The notes below the pieces were generated by a model, which saw nothing but the letters and a program-made list of their open reading frames with translations, ran no database searches and had not been told where the DNA came from. From positions 1 to 7,650 of the forward strand of contig SLQM01000130.1 in the NCBI GenBank assembly GCA_007131435.1: a DNA stretch of 7,650 bases, in the 5' to 3' direction. Below are positions 1-5,834 of the stretch, one piece after another. This DNA comes from Syntrophomonadaceae bacterium. GTDB lineage: Bacteria; Bacillota; Dethiobacteria; DTU022. Numbering within the stretch: position 1 is the first letter of the stretch; each line of letters begins with the position of its first letter. Made by a program: the position numbers and the translations under genes.

Positions 1-259
1 CCTGCAGGGGTTCTACGCAGGTGCGCACGTTGGGCACACCGTTTACCCGCATGTTACAGGAAGAACAGTTGCCAATTGCACACCAGAAACCGCGGGGGCG
101 GTTATGTTTCAGGCTGTGCGATAACACCCTGATTCCGGCAGCATGAAGGGCGGCTGCAATCGGCTCACCCTCGAACCCTTCAACGCGGTTGCCATCGTAG
201 GTAAATGCAACCTTCCTCCCTTTCTGGAATTCAAGGATAGGATGATCAGTAATGCGCAT
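1..259 (-). CDS. (2Fe-2S)-binding protein, HcnA/SoxA-N-terminal-like (partial, runs off the left edge)
   Basis: A start ATG at 259-257 is preceded by GGAG/GGGG and opens a frame of 86 codons that continues past the left edge. Its key motif is four cysteines at residues 60, 65, 68 and 81 (C-x4-C-x2-C-x12-C), within GFWCAIGNCSSC and VRTCVEPL, which is the plant-type 2Fe-2S ligand pattern. The EGEPIAAAL segment ahead of it is typical of the small ferredoxin-like subunit of hydrogen-cyanide synthase HcnA and of the N-terminus of sarcosine-oxidase alpha and related proline or opine dehydrogenase subunits. In those complexes it passes electrons from flavin subunits that oxidise an amine or amino acid, and the flavin subunits would be expected just left of the window. 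It is transcribed divergently from the sigma-54 activator gene and has its own sigma-54-type promoter about 80 bp upstream. It could be a stand-alone small subunit of about 90-110 aa or the N-terminus of a long alpha subunit; the missing end decides. Confidence 0.9.
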   Translation of the reverse strand, partial: MRITDHPILEFQKGRKVAFTYDGNRVEGFEGEPIAAALHAAGIRVLSHSLKHNRPRGFWCAIGNCSSCNMRVNGVPNVRTCVEPLQ

Positions 260-294
260 AGCCCCACTCCTTTACCGGGTAAAGATTGACTGCT

Positions 295-323
295 TAATAG
301 CGCTATAAGCTAATAGCCCTATA
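295..323. repeat. Two imperfect tandem copies of TAATAGsCCTATA-type 13-mer
   Basis: TAATAGCGCTATA (295-307) and TAATAGCCCTATA (311-323) differ at one base and are spaced 16 bp start to start. The first contains the perfect 10-bp palindrome ATAGCGCTAT. They fall in the predicted leader of the leftward ferredoxin transcript, about 5 to 33 nt after the inferred start site. They could be a binding site for another regulator or chance in AT-rich leader sequence; no known operator was recognised. Confidence 0.35.
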
Positions 324-338
324 CATACCTAACTTAAT

Positions 339-354
339 TGCAATATGCATGCCA
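339..354 (-). promoter_or_regulatory. Sigma-54 (-24/-12) promoter for the leftward ferredoxin gene
   Basis: Read on the minus strand the site is TGGCAT-GCATA-TTGCA, against the sigma-54 consensus TGGCAC-N5-TTGCA. It matches everywhere except the sixth base, and the essential GG and GC are exactly 10 nt apart. The inferred transcription start is near 328, giving a leader of about 70 nt before the ATG at 259. Three palindromic candidate activator sites lie 150-250 bp upstream, a normal enhancer distance. Its orientation towards an oxidoreductase gene and its position beside a sigma-54 activator gene support it. Confidence 0.8.
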
Positions 355-492
355 CTTATCTGTTAGCCGGGCAAATTAAGGGTTATCATCACTAATTACC
401 GTTTTTACTGCTGATTCCGGCCCGTTCAAAGCTTTTTTCAGAAGCAGCCTGAACATTTAATATTGGTAATCTTAAGTTTCAGGCGACAAAAC

Positions 493-509
493 TGCAAAGA
501 AATTTTGCA
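493..509. promoter_or_regulatory. Palindromic activator-binding site 1 (candidate UAS)
   Basis: TGCAAAGAAATTTTGCA has 6-bp inverted arms TGCAAA/TTTGCA around a 5-bp centre. It is identical to the copy at 585-601. It lies about 150 bp upstream of the leftward -24/-12 element, where enhancer-binding proteins usually sit. Binding by the product of the adjacent regulator gene is inferred from position and symmetry, in keeping with its Fis-type DNA-binding domain. Confidence 0.65.
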
Positions 510-566
510 CATTAAGAAAACTATGATACACTAAAAGGCAGGCAGTACCGGTAATTTTTGCTTAAA

Positions 567-601
567 TGCAAAATAATTTTGCAATGCAAAGAAATTTTGC
601 A
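567..601. promoter_or_regulatory. Tandem palindromic activator-binding sites 2 and 3 (candidate UAS)
   Basis: Two 17-bp palindromes are separated by one base. Site 2 (567-583) is a perfect 8-bp inverted repeat, TGCAAAAT/ATTTTGCA, around one central A. Site 3 (585-601) is identical to site 1 at 493-509. A further half-site TTTTTGC lies at 555-561. Centres are at 575 and 593, so site 2 is 74 bp (about seven helical turns) from site 1. Site 3 ends 43 bp before the regulator start codon and overlaps the likely promoter region, so autoregulation is plausible. Confidence 0.7.
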
Positions 602-622
602 CAAACAGTTACACACTATACT
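596..622 (+). promoter_or_regulatory. Possible sigma-70-type promoter of the regulator gene
   Basis: TATACT at 617-622 is a fair -10 box. TTTGCA at 596-601 is a weak -35 with a short 15-bp spacer and coincides with the right arm of palindrome 3. Transcription would then start close to the ribosome site at 631. A second candidate further up pairs TTGCAC (505-510) with TACACT (527-532), spacer 16. Neither is strong. If the first is right, the regulator would occlude its own promoter when bound. Confidence 0.25.
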
Positions 623-630
623 GCTCTAGT

Positions 631-636
631 GGGAGG
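631..636 (+). promoter_or_regulatory. Ribosome binding site that fixes the GTG start of the activator gene
   Basis: GGGAGG lies 8 nt before the GTG at 645. An in-frame TAG at 627-629 rules out any earlier start, and the next in-frame ATG (residue 27) has no comparable site and would cut into the PAS domain. Confidence 0.85.
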
Positions 637-644
637 TCAGGCCT

Positions 645-2111
645 GTGATTAATGAGCCGACAGCAGTTTCGGGTCCGGAAGCGGTAAAACCAAGAAGGTT
701 AACGGAAGTTCAGTTAGAAAAGATGATCGATTCTATTGATGAAGCAATTATTGGCTGTGACAAAGACGGGTATATCAATATCTACAACAGCGCCAATGAA
801 CGTCGTGAAAAAATGGATCGCAAACAGGTTTTAAACAGGCATGTTAATGATGTTTATGATTTCCACGGCAGGGACAGCCTCCTGATGAGGGCGATAAGGG
901 AAAATAAACCGATCATAGATCAATACCAGGAGTACACAACAGAGATCAGCGGAACCTATGTTGAGATCATCTGCAGCACTGTCCCGATCATGGAAGGCAA
1001 GGAGATTATCGGCGCCGTCTCAGTAATGAAAGATTATTCCAAGGTAAAAAAGCTGTCAAAAATTATTATGGACCTCCAGACAAACCTTTACAGCACCGGC
1101 ACAGGCAAAACCAGCAAACCAAAGCCTGTAGGCGCCAGGCATACCTTCAATAATTTAATCGGCAGCAACAAAGCTTTAGTAGACACCATCCAGTGGGCAA
1201 AGAAAACTGCAGAAAACAACCTTCCCGTGTTGATTTATGGAGAAACAGGGACAGGAAAAGAGCTATTAGCCCAGAGTATTCACAACGAAAGCAGTCGCAA
1301 AGACCAACCCTTCATCGCCATAAACTGTGCTGCAATCCCTGAAAACCTGCTGGAAGGGCTGCTTTTCGGCACGGTAAAAGGGGCGTTTACCGGTGCAGTT
1401 GACAGGCCGGGGCTATTTGAACAGGCTTCGGAAGGCACCCTTGTTTTAGATGAAATTAATTCAATGAGCCTGGCCCTGCAGTCTAAGCTGCTGCGGGTAA
1501 TCCAGGAAGAATCAGTGCTCAGGGTAGGGGATCTGAAAGAAAGAAAAACCAACGCCCGCCTGATCAGCATCTCGAACCTTGATCCTGCTGAGGCGATTAA
1601 AGATCAGCAGCTGCGTGAAGACCTCTATTACCGGATCGCTTACATAACCCTGCATATGCCGCCGCTGCGGGAAAGATTAGATGATATGCCGGAATTAATT
1701 ACCAATGTGATCAAGAGATACAATGAAAAGCTTTTTTTAAATATTGAGAGAGTATCACCAAAGCTGCTGTCCCTCTTGAAAGCTTACTACTGGCCGGGAA
1801 ATATCAGGGAGTTGGAACATGTGATTGCTGCCGGTATGAGTTCATTAAACAGCAAGGACAGGCAGATAGATCTGAAACACCTGCCCCCTAATATTCGCTA
1901 CAAATTTGAAACAGGACCCGGTAAAGAGATCGCTGTCAGTGATGCCGGCAACCTGGTGAAAACGCTGGACAGGGTTGAACGGGAGGTGATTGAAACCGTC
2001 CTGCAGAAGAACAACTGGAATATTTCAAAAGCTGCACGGGAACTGGGCCTGAAAAGGCAAAGCCTGCAGTACCGTATCCGGAAATTTTCCCTGCACTATA
2101 ACAATATCTAG
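645..2111 (+). CDS. PAS-domain sigma-54-dependent transcriptional activator, RocR-like, Fis-type HTH
   Basis: This 488-aa protein is an enhancer-binding ATPase that remodels sigma-54 RNA polymerase. An N-terminal PAS sensor covers roughly residues 25-135. The AAA+ domain covers about 168-395, with Walker A GETGTGKE (199-206), the sigma-54 contact loop GAFTGA (246-251), Walker B LVLDE (266-270), the arginine-finger region REDLYYR (324-330) and the sensor II motif WPGNIREL (383-390). A Fis-type helix-turn-helix is at about 458-480 (NISKAARELGLKRQSLQYR). All catalytic motifs are intact. The LLFGTVKGAFTGA wording resembles the RocR group of amino-acid catabolism activators, but the ligand is unknown. 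There is no phospho-receiver domain, so a small molecule sensed through PAS is likelier than a histidine kinase. The gene starts with GTG, stops with TAG and lies between two sigma-54 promoters, which it probably controls. Confidence 0.95.
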   Translation: MINEPTAVSGPEAVKPRRLTEVQLEKMIDSIDEAIIGCDKDGYINIYNSANERREKMDRKQVLNRHVNDVYDFHGRDSLLMRAIRENKPIIDQYQEYTTEISGTYVEIICSTVPIMEGKEIIGAVSVMKDYSKVKKLSKIIMDLQTNLYSTGTGKTSKPKPVGARHTFNNLIGSNKALVDTIQWAKKTAENNLPVLIYGETGTGKELLAQSIHNESSRKDQPFIAINCAAIPENLLEGLLFGTVKGAFTGAVDRPGLFEQASEGTLVLDEINSMSLALQSKLLRVIQEESVLRVGDLKERKTNARLISISNLDPAEAIKDQQLREDLYYRIAYITLHMPPLRERLDDMPELITNVIKRYNEKLFLNIERVSPKLLSLLKAYYWPGNIRELEHVIAAGMSSLNSKDRQIDLKHLPPNIRYKFETGPGKEIAVSDAGNLVKTLDRVEREVIETVLQKNNWNISKAARELGLKRQSLQYRIRKFSLHYNNI

Positions 2112-2156
2112 TTATTAGAAATATTTTATATCCCGGGAGACGTGCAACAAATAAAC

Positions 2157-2172
2157 TGGCACGGTACTTGCT
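2157..2172 (+). promoter_or_regulatory. Sigma-54 (-24/-12) promoter for the methyltransferase gene
   Basis: TGGCAC-GGTAC-TTGCT matches the consensus TGGCAC-N5-TTGCW at every fixed position, with GG (2158-2159) and GC (2170-2171) separated by 10 nt. The inferred start is near 2183, leaving a leader of about 70 nt. The site sits in the 140-bp gap after the activator gene. No copy of the TGCAAA-N5-TTTGCA palindrome was found in this gap or in the 3' end of the activator gene, so activation may come from the sites near 500-600 by long-range looping, or from an unrecognised site. Confidence 0.9.
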
Positions 2173-2251
2173 TGTATATATTATCAGAAGCTTAAAGATG
2201 CTGAAAGAGCATTTATTACGATAGAGAGTTAATTACGAGAGGAGTATTATC

Positions 2252-3694
2252 ATGTTTAAGCGCTACAAGGGCGGAAGTTTCAAGGTTTTCAGCGAGGAAG
2301 AAGTAAAGGAGGTTCACGAAGCTACCGTCTATTTGCTCGAAAAGGTAGGCGTTAAGATCCATAACAAGCGGGCCCGCGAGATCTACGCCGACAACGGGGC
2401 AGATGTCGATCATGACAAGCAGATCGTGAAAGTGCCGCGCTCGATGCTCGAAGATGCCATTGATTCCACGCCATCGAAGATCGTGCTCTGCGGGCGGGAA
2501 GAGAAAAACGATTTAGTGCTGGAAGGTAAAAATGTCCACCTGGGAACGGGCGGGACGGTCCTAAACACTTTGGACCTGGAGAACGGTAAAAAGCGGTTGA
2601 CAGAATGCCGGGACGTGGCAGGGTATGCAAGGATGACCGATGCCCTGGACAACATCGCCTTTTTCGTGATCAACTGCTATCCCGATGATGTACCGACAGA
2701 AGATGTGGATATAAACAGGTTCTACCACGGGTTAAACAACACCTCGAAACACGTGATGGGCGGTATCTATACCATGGACGGCTTGAAGTCGGTAATCAAG
2801 ATGGGCGAAGATATAGCGGGAAGCAAAGAAAAGCTTTTAGAGCGCCCCTTTATCTCTTTCATCACCCTGATGATGAGCCCGCTGTTAATGGAGGTAACCT
2901 ATACCGACTTTTTAATTGAAGTATCAAAATACGGCCTGCCGGTTACCTGCCCCTCGGAACCGTTAGCGGGGGCCAATTCACCTGTTACCCTGGCCGGGAC
3001 AATTACCCTGAACAATGCCGAATCCCTGGGCGGGCTGGTATTATCGCAGTTGGTCAACAGGGGCAACCCCACCATCTACGGGTCCACCTCGAGCATCATG
3101 GATATGCGCACCGGCACCTACATGGCCGGTAACGTGGAATCGGCCCTGATCAATGCCGGCTGTGCCCAGATGTCGCACTACTACAAGATCCCCATGTACG
3201 GCACCGGCGGCATGTCTGATTCAAAAGTGGTGGATGCCCAGGCCGGCTACGAGAGCGCCAATACGGCCATGGTGGTAGCCCTGTCAGGCTGTAACTATAT
3301 CCACGATGCCTTTGGCCTGCTTGAATTCTGCACCACCCTTTCCTACGAGAAGATGGTTGTAGATAACGACTCGGTTGGGATGGCTTTAAGGGCAGTGAAG
3401 GGGGTAGAGGTAAGCAAGGAGACGATTGCCGCCGAGGTGATTGAAGAGGTCGGCCCCGGCGGACACTTCCTCGACCACCCGCACACAGTTGAGCATGTGC
3501 GCAGCGAATTCTACTTCCCCACCCATTCGGACCGCCAGCAGCGCTCGGTCTGGGAAGAGGAAGGCTCCAAGGATTCCTTTACCCGGGCCCATGAAGAGGC
3601 AAAAAGGATTTTAAGCGAACATAAACCCCTGGGCTTCAGCGAGGATATGGAAAAGCTGCTGCTCGATAAATACAAGGGGATAAAGAAAGTATAG
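2252..3694 (+). CDS. MttB-superfamily corrinoid methyltransferase, non-pyrrolysine (trimethylamine methyltransferase family)
   Basis: This 480-aa protein has the length and sequence character of the trimethylamine:corrinoid methyltransferase family. Family-type segments include GVKIHN (33-38), GTGGTV (98-103), TCPSEPLAGANSPVTLAGT (232-250), STSSIMDMRTG (278-288), YGTGGMSDSKVVDAQAGYE (316-334) and a C-terminal GPGGHFLDHPHTVEH (401-415). The frame is continuous with no internal TAG, so it is a non-pyrrolysine member like the glycine-betaine (MtgB), proline-betaine (MtpB) and carnitine (MtcB) enzymes. Such enzymes move a methyl group from a quaternary or tertiary amine to a cobalt(I) corrinoid protein in the cytoplasm. 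Substrate cannot be assigned by eye. AGAGGAG (2238-2244) lies 7 nt before the ATG. The gene ends in tandem TAG TAA. It has its own sigma-54 promoter and appears monocistronic; no corrinoid protein gene is adjacent on either side. Confidence 0.9.
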   Translation: MFKRYKGGSFKVFSEEEVKEVHEATVYLLEKVGVKIHNKRAREIYADNGADVDHDKQIVKVPRSMLEDAIDSTPSKIVLCGREEKNDLVLEGKNVHLGTGGTVLNTLDLENGKKRLTECRDVAGYARMTDALDNIAFFVINCYPDDVPTEDVDINRFYHGLNNTSKHVMGGIYTMDGLKSVIKMGEDIAGSKEKLLERPFISFITLMMSPLLMEVTYTDFLIEVSKYGLPVTCPSEPLAGANSPVTLAGTITLNNAESLGGLVLSQLVNRGNPTIYGSTSSIMDMRTGTYMAGNVESALINAGCAQMSHYYKIPMYGTGGMSDSKVVDAQAGYESANTAMVVALSGCNYIHDAFGLLEFCTTLSYEKMVVDNDSVGMALRAVKGVEVSKETIAAEVIEEVGPGGHFLDHPHTVEHVRSEFYFPTHSDRQQRSVWEEEGSKDSFTRAHEEAKRILSEHKPLGFSEDMEKLLLDKYKGIKKV

Positions 3695-3700
3695 TAAAGA

Positions 3701-3717
3701 GTTTTCCAAGGGAAAAC
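3701..3717 (+). other. Short hairpin just after the methyltransferase stop
   Basis: GTTTTCC (3701-3707) pairs perfectly with GGAAAAC (3711-3717) around a 3-nt loop, 6 nt after the stop codon. It precedes a much larger hairpin. It may add to 3' end stability or termination; there is no U run directly after it. Confidence 0.45.
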
Positions 3718-3725
3718 CTCCTAAC

Positions 3726-3765
3726 ACAAACGCCGTGTCACCTGTCACCAGGACACGGCGTTTGT
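3726..3765 (+). terminator. Strong hairpin, likely terminator or 3'-end stabiliser of the methyltransferase transcript
   Basis: ACAAACGCCGTGTC (3726-3739) is the exact reverse complement of GACACGGCGTTTGT (3752-3765), a 14-bp GC-rich stem with a 12-nt loop. The only U-rich stretch is inside the 3' arm (GTTTGT) and AGTATAAAAT follows, so it is not a textbook intrinsic terminator. Position directly after the gene supports a 3'-end role. An alternative inner pairing, CCTG/CAGG, exists in the loop. Confidence 0.65.
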
Positions 3766-3838
3766 AGTATAAAATAGTGTAAAGTTGTTGTAGGGATTTA
3801 GCAGGAAAATGTTTCAGACCTATAGAAAGAGGAATCTC

Positions 3839-4143
3839 ATGTTCGAAAGGAATAAATCCCCCCAATTAAGGAGGCAGAGGTTATTCAGAAAGGGATTGAC
3901 CTGGCGCTAAACCTGCAGAATAAGCGTTACAGCCTGGCTATCGAGTGCGAGACAAAAAAGGAAGATTTCATTCTCTTAAACGGCCCCCTTGGTGACCAGA
4001 TGGTGCCGCTGGTCCAGGAAAACCTGCAGGGGATTGTCCGGCTGGAACTAAAAGAAACCGGGAGCGGCAAAACCATCTTCTCCGATACAGGAAGCTGTGC
4101 CGGGGTTGAATACGGCGGCGACCAGATGATGGTTTTAGATTAA
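3839..4143 (+). pseudogene. Small unrecognised protein of about 101 aa with an apparent -1 frameshift at a six-C run
   Basis: The frame ending at TAA 4141-4143 is open from 3856 and has coding-like codon use matching its neighbours (GAG, CTG, CAG, GGC rich), but has no ATG, GTG or TTG near its start. An ATG at 3839, with AGAGGA 5 nt upstream, begins a second frame that reads M-F-E-R-N-K-S-P and dies at 3908-3910. Adding one C to the run at 3858-3863, or slipping back one base there, joins the two into about 101 aa: IKEAEVIQKGIDLALNLQNK follows the junction, then a hydrophilic region and a C-terminus GVEYGGDQMMVLD. The protein looks soluble, with no signal peptide or membrane segment, and I do not recognise the family. 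It could be a live gene with a base-call error in the homopolymer, a phase-variable tract or a recent pseudogene. A minus-strand frame in this interval is only its shadow. Confidence 0.6.
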
Positions 4144-5498
4144 TTGCGCAGGCTGTGGATCGGTGCCGGAATGCGCCCGCCGCGGTGAACAAATTTTTCA
4201 GATGAGAAACCGTTAACCGCCATCACCGGAGCCCTGCCGAGCAGGCCGCCGAACTCCACCTGGTCTCCCACCTTTTTGCCCACGGCCGGGATAATTCTTA
4301 CCGCTGTTGTTTTATGGTTAAATACCCCGATTGCCGCTTCATCGGCAATGATCGCGGCAATGGTTTCATCGGCTGTATCGCCGGGGATGGCGATCATGTC
4401 CAGGCCGACGGAGCAAACTGCTGTCATCGCTTCCAGCTTTTCAATGGTCAGCGCCCCTTCATTTACGGCGTTGATCATCCCGGAATCCTCGCTGACCGGG
4501 ATAAAGGCCCCCGACAGGCCGCCCACGTAAGAAGAAGCCATGGCCCCGCCCTTTTTCACGGCGTCGTTCAGCAGGGCCAGGGCAGCGGTGGAACCGGGCG
4601 CGCCGCAGCGCTCCAGGCCCATTTCCTCCAGTATTTCTGCCACGCTGTCACCCACTGCCGGGGTAGGGGCAAGCGAGAGATCGACAATGCCGAAGGGAAC
4701 GTTTAGCCGCCTGGCAGCAGTTCTGCCTACCAGTTCGCCCATGCGGGTGATTTTAAAGGCCGTTTTTTTGATCGTTTCAGAAAGCGCGCCAAGGTCGGCT
4801 GAACCGGCCCTTTTGATCGCGCTTTTAACTACCCCGGGTCCGCTTACCCCGGTATTGATCACGCAATCGGGTTCGCCCACGCCGTGGAAGGCGCCGGCCA
4901 TGAAGGGGTTATCTTCCGGCACATTGGCAAACACTACCAGCTTGGCGCAGCCGATGCTGTCCTGCGCGGCTGTCAGTTCTGCCGTTTCCTTGATCACCCT
5001 GCTGAGCATGGTAATGGCATCCATGTTTATACCGGCCCTGGAAGTGGCCACGTTCACCGAGGCGCATACCCGTTCTGTTGAGCTCAGGGCCCCCGGGATT
5101 GAACGGATCAGCCTGGTATCGCCCACGGTAAAGCCCTTGTGGACCAGGGCTGAAAAACCGCCGATAAAATTAACACCCACTTCCGCCGCCGCCCTGTCCA
5201 GGGTAGCAGCATACTTGCAGTAATCCTCTTCGGAAGAGGCTTCGGCCACCAGGGCAATGGGGGTGACAGATATTCTCTTGTTTACAATGGGCAATCCGTA
5301 TTCCCGGGCAATATCCTCCCCTGTCTTAACCAGCGGGCCGGCCAGGCGGGTAATCTTGTCATAGATTTTCCGGCAGGCCTTTTGGTGATCCGCATCGGCG
5401 CAGTCCCGCAGGCTGATCCCCATGGTGATTGTCCGGATATCCAGTTTTTCTTCCTGGACCATCTTTATCGTTTCAAGAATCTCTTCTATTGTCAGCAT
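4140..5498 (-). CDS. UPF0210 / DUF711 (PFL-like) family protein
   Basis: The 452-aa product is a full-length match to the UPF0210 (DUF711) family, whose known structures have a pyruvate-formate-lyase-like barrel but whose reaction is unknown. Recognisable stretches include the N-terminal TITMGISLRDCAD, VNFIGGFSALVHKG, RVCASVNVATSRAGINMDA, VINTGVSGPGVVKSA, LAPTPAVGDSVAEILEEMG, GAMASSYVGGLSGAFIPVSE and IPGDTADETIAAIIADEAAI. Several conserved cysteines are present, including in SLRDCAD and TAVCSVG. A GAGG about 8 nt before the ATG at 5498 supports the start. It is the last gene of the symporter operon, 18 nt after the ACT-domain gene. UPF0237 and UPF0210 genes are commonly paired in Bacillota and archaea, which suggests the ACT protein senses an amino acid for this enzyme. 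Its stop codon overlaps that of the small converging frame. Confidence 0.95.
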   Translation of the reverse strand: MLTIEEILETIKMVQEEKLDIRTITMGISLRDCADADHQKACRKIYDKITRLAGPLVKTGEDIAREYGLPIVNKRISVTPIALVAEASSEEDYCKYAATLDRAAAEVGVNFIGGFSALVHKGFTVGDTRLIRSIPGALSSTERVCASVNVATSRAGINMDAITMLSRVIKETAELTAAQDSIGCAKLVVFANVPEDNPFMAGAFHGVGEPDCVINTGVSGPGVVKSAIKRAGSADLGALSETIKKTAFKITRMGELVGRTAARRLNVPFGIVDLSLAPTPAVGDSVAEILEEMGLERCGAPGSTAALALLNDAVKKGGAMASSYVGGLSGAFIPVSEDSGMINAVNEGALTIEKLEAMTAVCSVGLDMIAIPGDTADETIAAIIADEAAIGVFNHKTTAVRIIPAVGKKVGDQVEFGGLLGRAPVMAVNGFSSEKFVHRGGRIPAPIHSLRN

Positions 5499-5516
5499 TT
5501 TATCCGCCTCTTTCCT

Positions 5517-5816
5517 TTAAATGCGGTGCATATAGTTGAATACATCCTCGTGCTGGGCATCAATTCTTACCTGCAGCTGATCACCCTTGAGGGCCAGCAA
5601 ATCTTTCAGCTTCACCAGGTCAACTTTTGCCCCGGCCATATCGGCCACCAGGACCATGACGAAAAATTCCTGCATTACCGTCTGGTTGATATCAAGGATG
5701 TTGACGCTGTTTTCTGCCAGGATGGCCGTGACGCCGGCTATAATGCCGACCCTGTCCGGCCCGATCACCGATATTACGATCCTGTTGCTCTCCGTTTTAC
5801 TTTTCTGGCTGACCAT
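5517..5816 (-). CDS. ACT domain-containing protein, UPF0237 family
   Basis: The 99-aa protein is essentially one ACT domain. After a 12-residue polar N-terminal extension comes IVISVIGPDRVGIIAGVTA, the beta1-loop-alpha1 with the ligand-loop GPDRVG typical of UPF0237 and GcvR-like proteins. It continues with LAENSVNILDINQTVM and FFVMVLVADM. Typical UPF0237 proteins are about 90 aa, so the extension explains the difference. ACT domains bind amino acids at dimer interfaces. The ATG at 5816 has AAGGAG 8 nt upstream in the 18-nt gap after the symporter gene. It is in the same frame as the symporter, with only TAG and six codons between. The following UPF0210 gene is its usual partner. Confidence 0.95.
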   Translation of the reverse strand: MVSQKSKTESNRIVISVIGPDRVGIIAGVTAILAENSVNILDINQTVMQEFFVMVLVADMAGAKVDLVKLKDLLALKGDQLQVRIDAQHEDVFNYMHRI

Positions 5817-5834
5817 TTCAAGCGCTCCTTTCAG

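Noticed and set aside
2080..2090. GGAAATTTTCC palindrome near the end of the activator gene, as a possible activator site
   Set aside because: Its arms do not match TGCAAA/TTTGCA and it is explained by the codons of the conserved R-K-F-S at the end of the Fis domain.
2198..2224. Eight-codon leader ORF (M-L-K-E-H-L-L-R) before the methyltransferase
   Set aside because: It has no convincing ribosome site and no run of a regulatory amino acid; such short frames are expected by chance.
2252..3694. Pyrrolysine-containing MttB
   Set aside because: The frame has 480 sense codons with no internal TAG; the only TAG is the stop, followed by TAA.
3868..3885. AAGGAGG with an ATT start codon at 3883 for the small gene
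   Set aside because: The spacing would fit, but ATT starts are very rare, and the upstream ATG plus a one-base change in the C run explains the frame better. The AAGGAGG reads as in-frame K-E-A codons.
3968..4192. Minus-strand open frame of 74 codons
   Set aside because: It is antisense to the better-supported small plus-strand frame and overlaps the UPF0210 3' end; its composition is Arg/Ser/Pro rich as expected of a shadow.
4540..5223. Plus-strand open frame of 227 codons
   Set aside because: It lies wholly opposite the well-supported UPF0210 gene and its translation is low-complexity Ser/Ala/Pro with no family features; a shadow frame.
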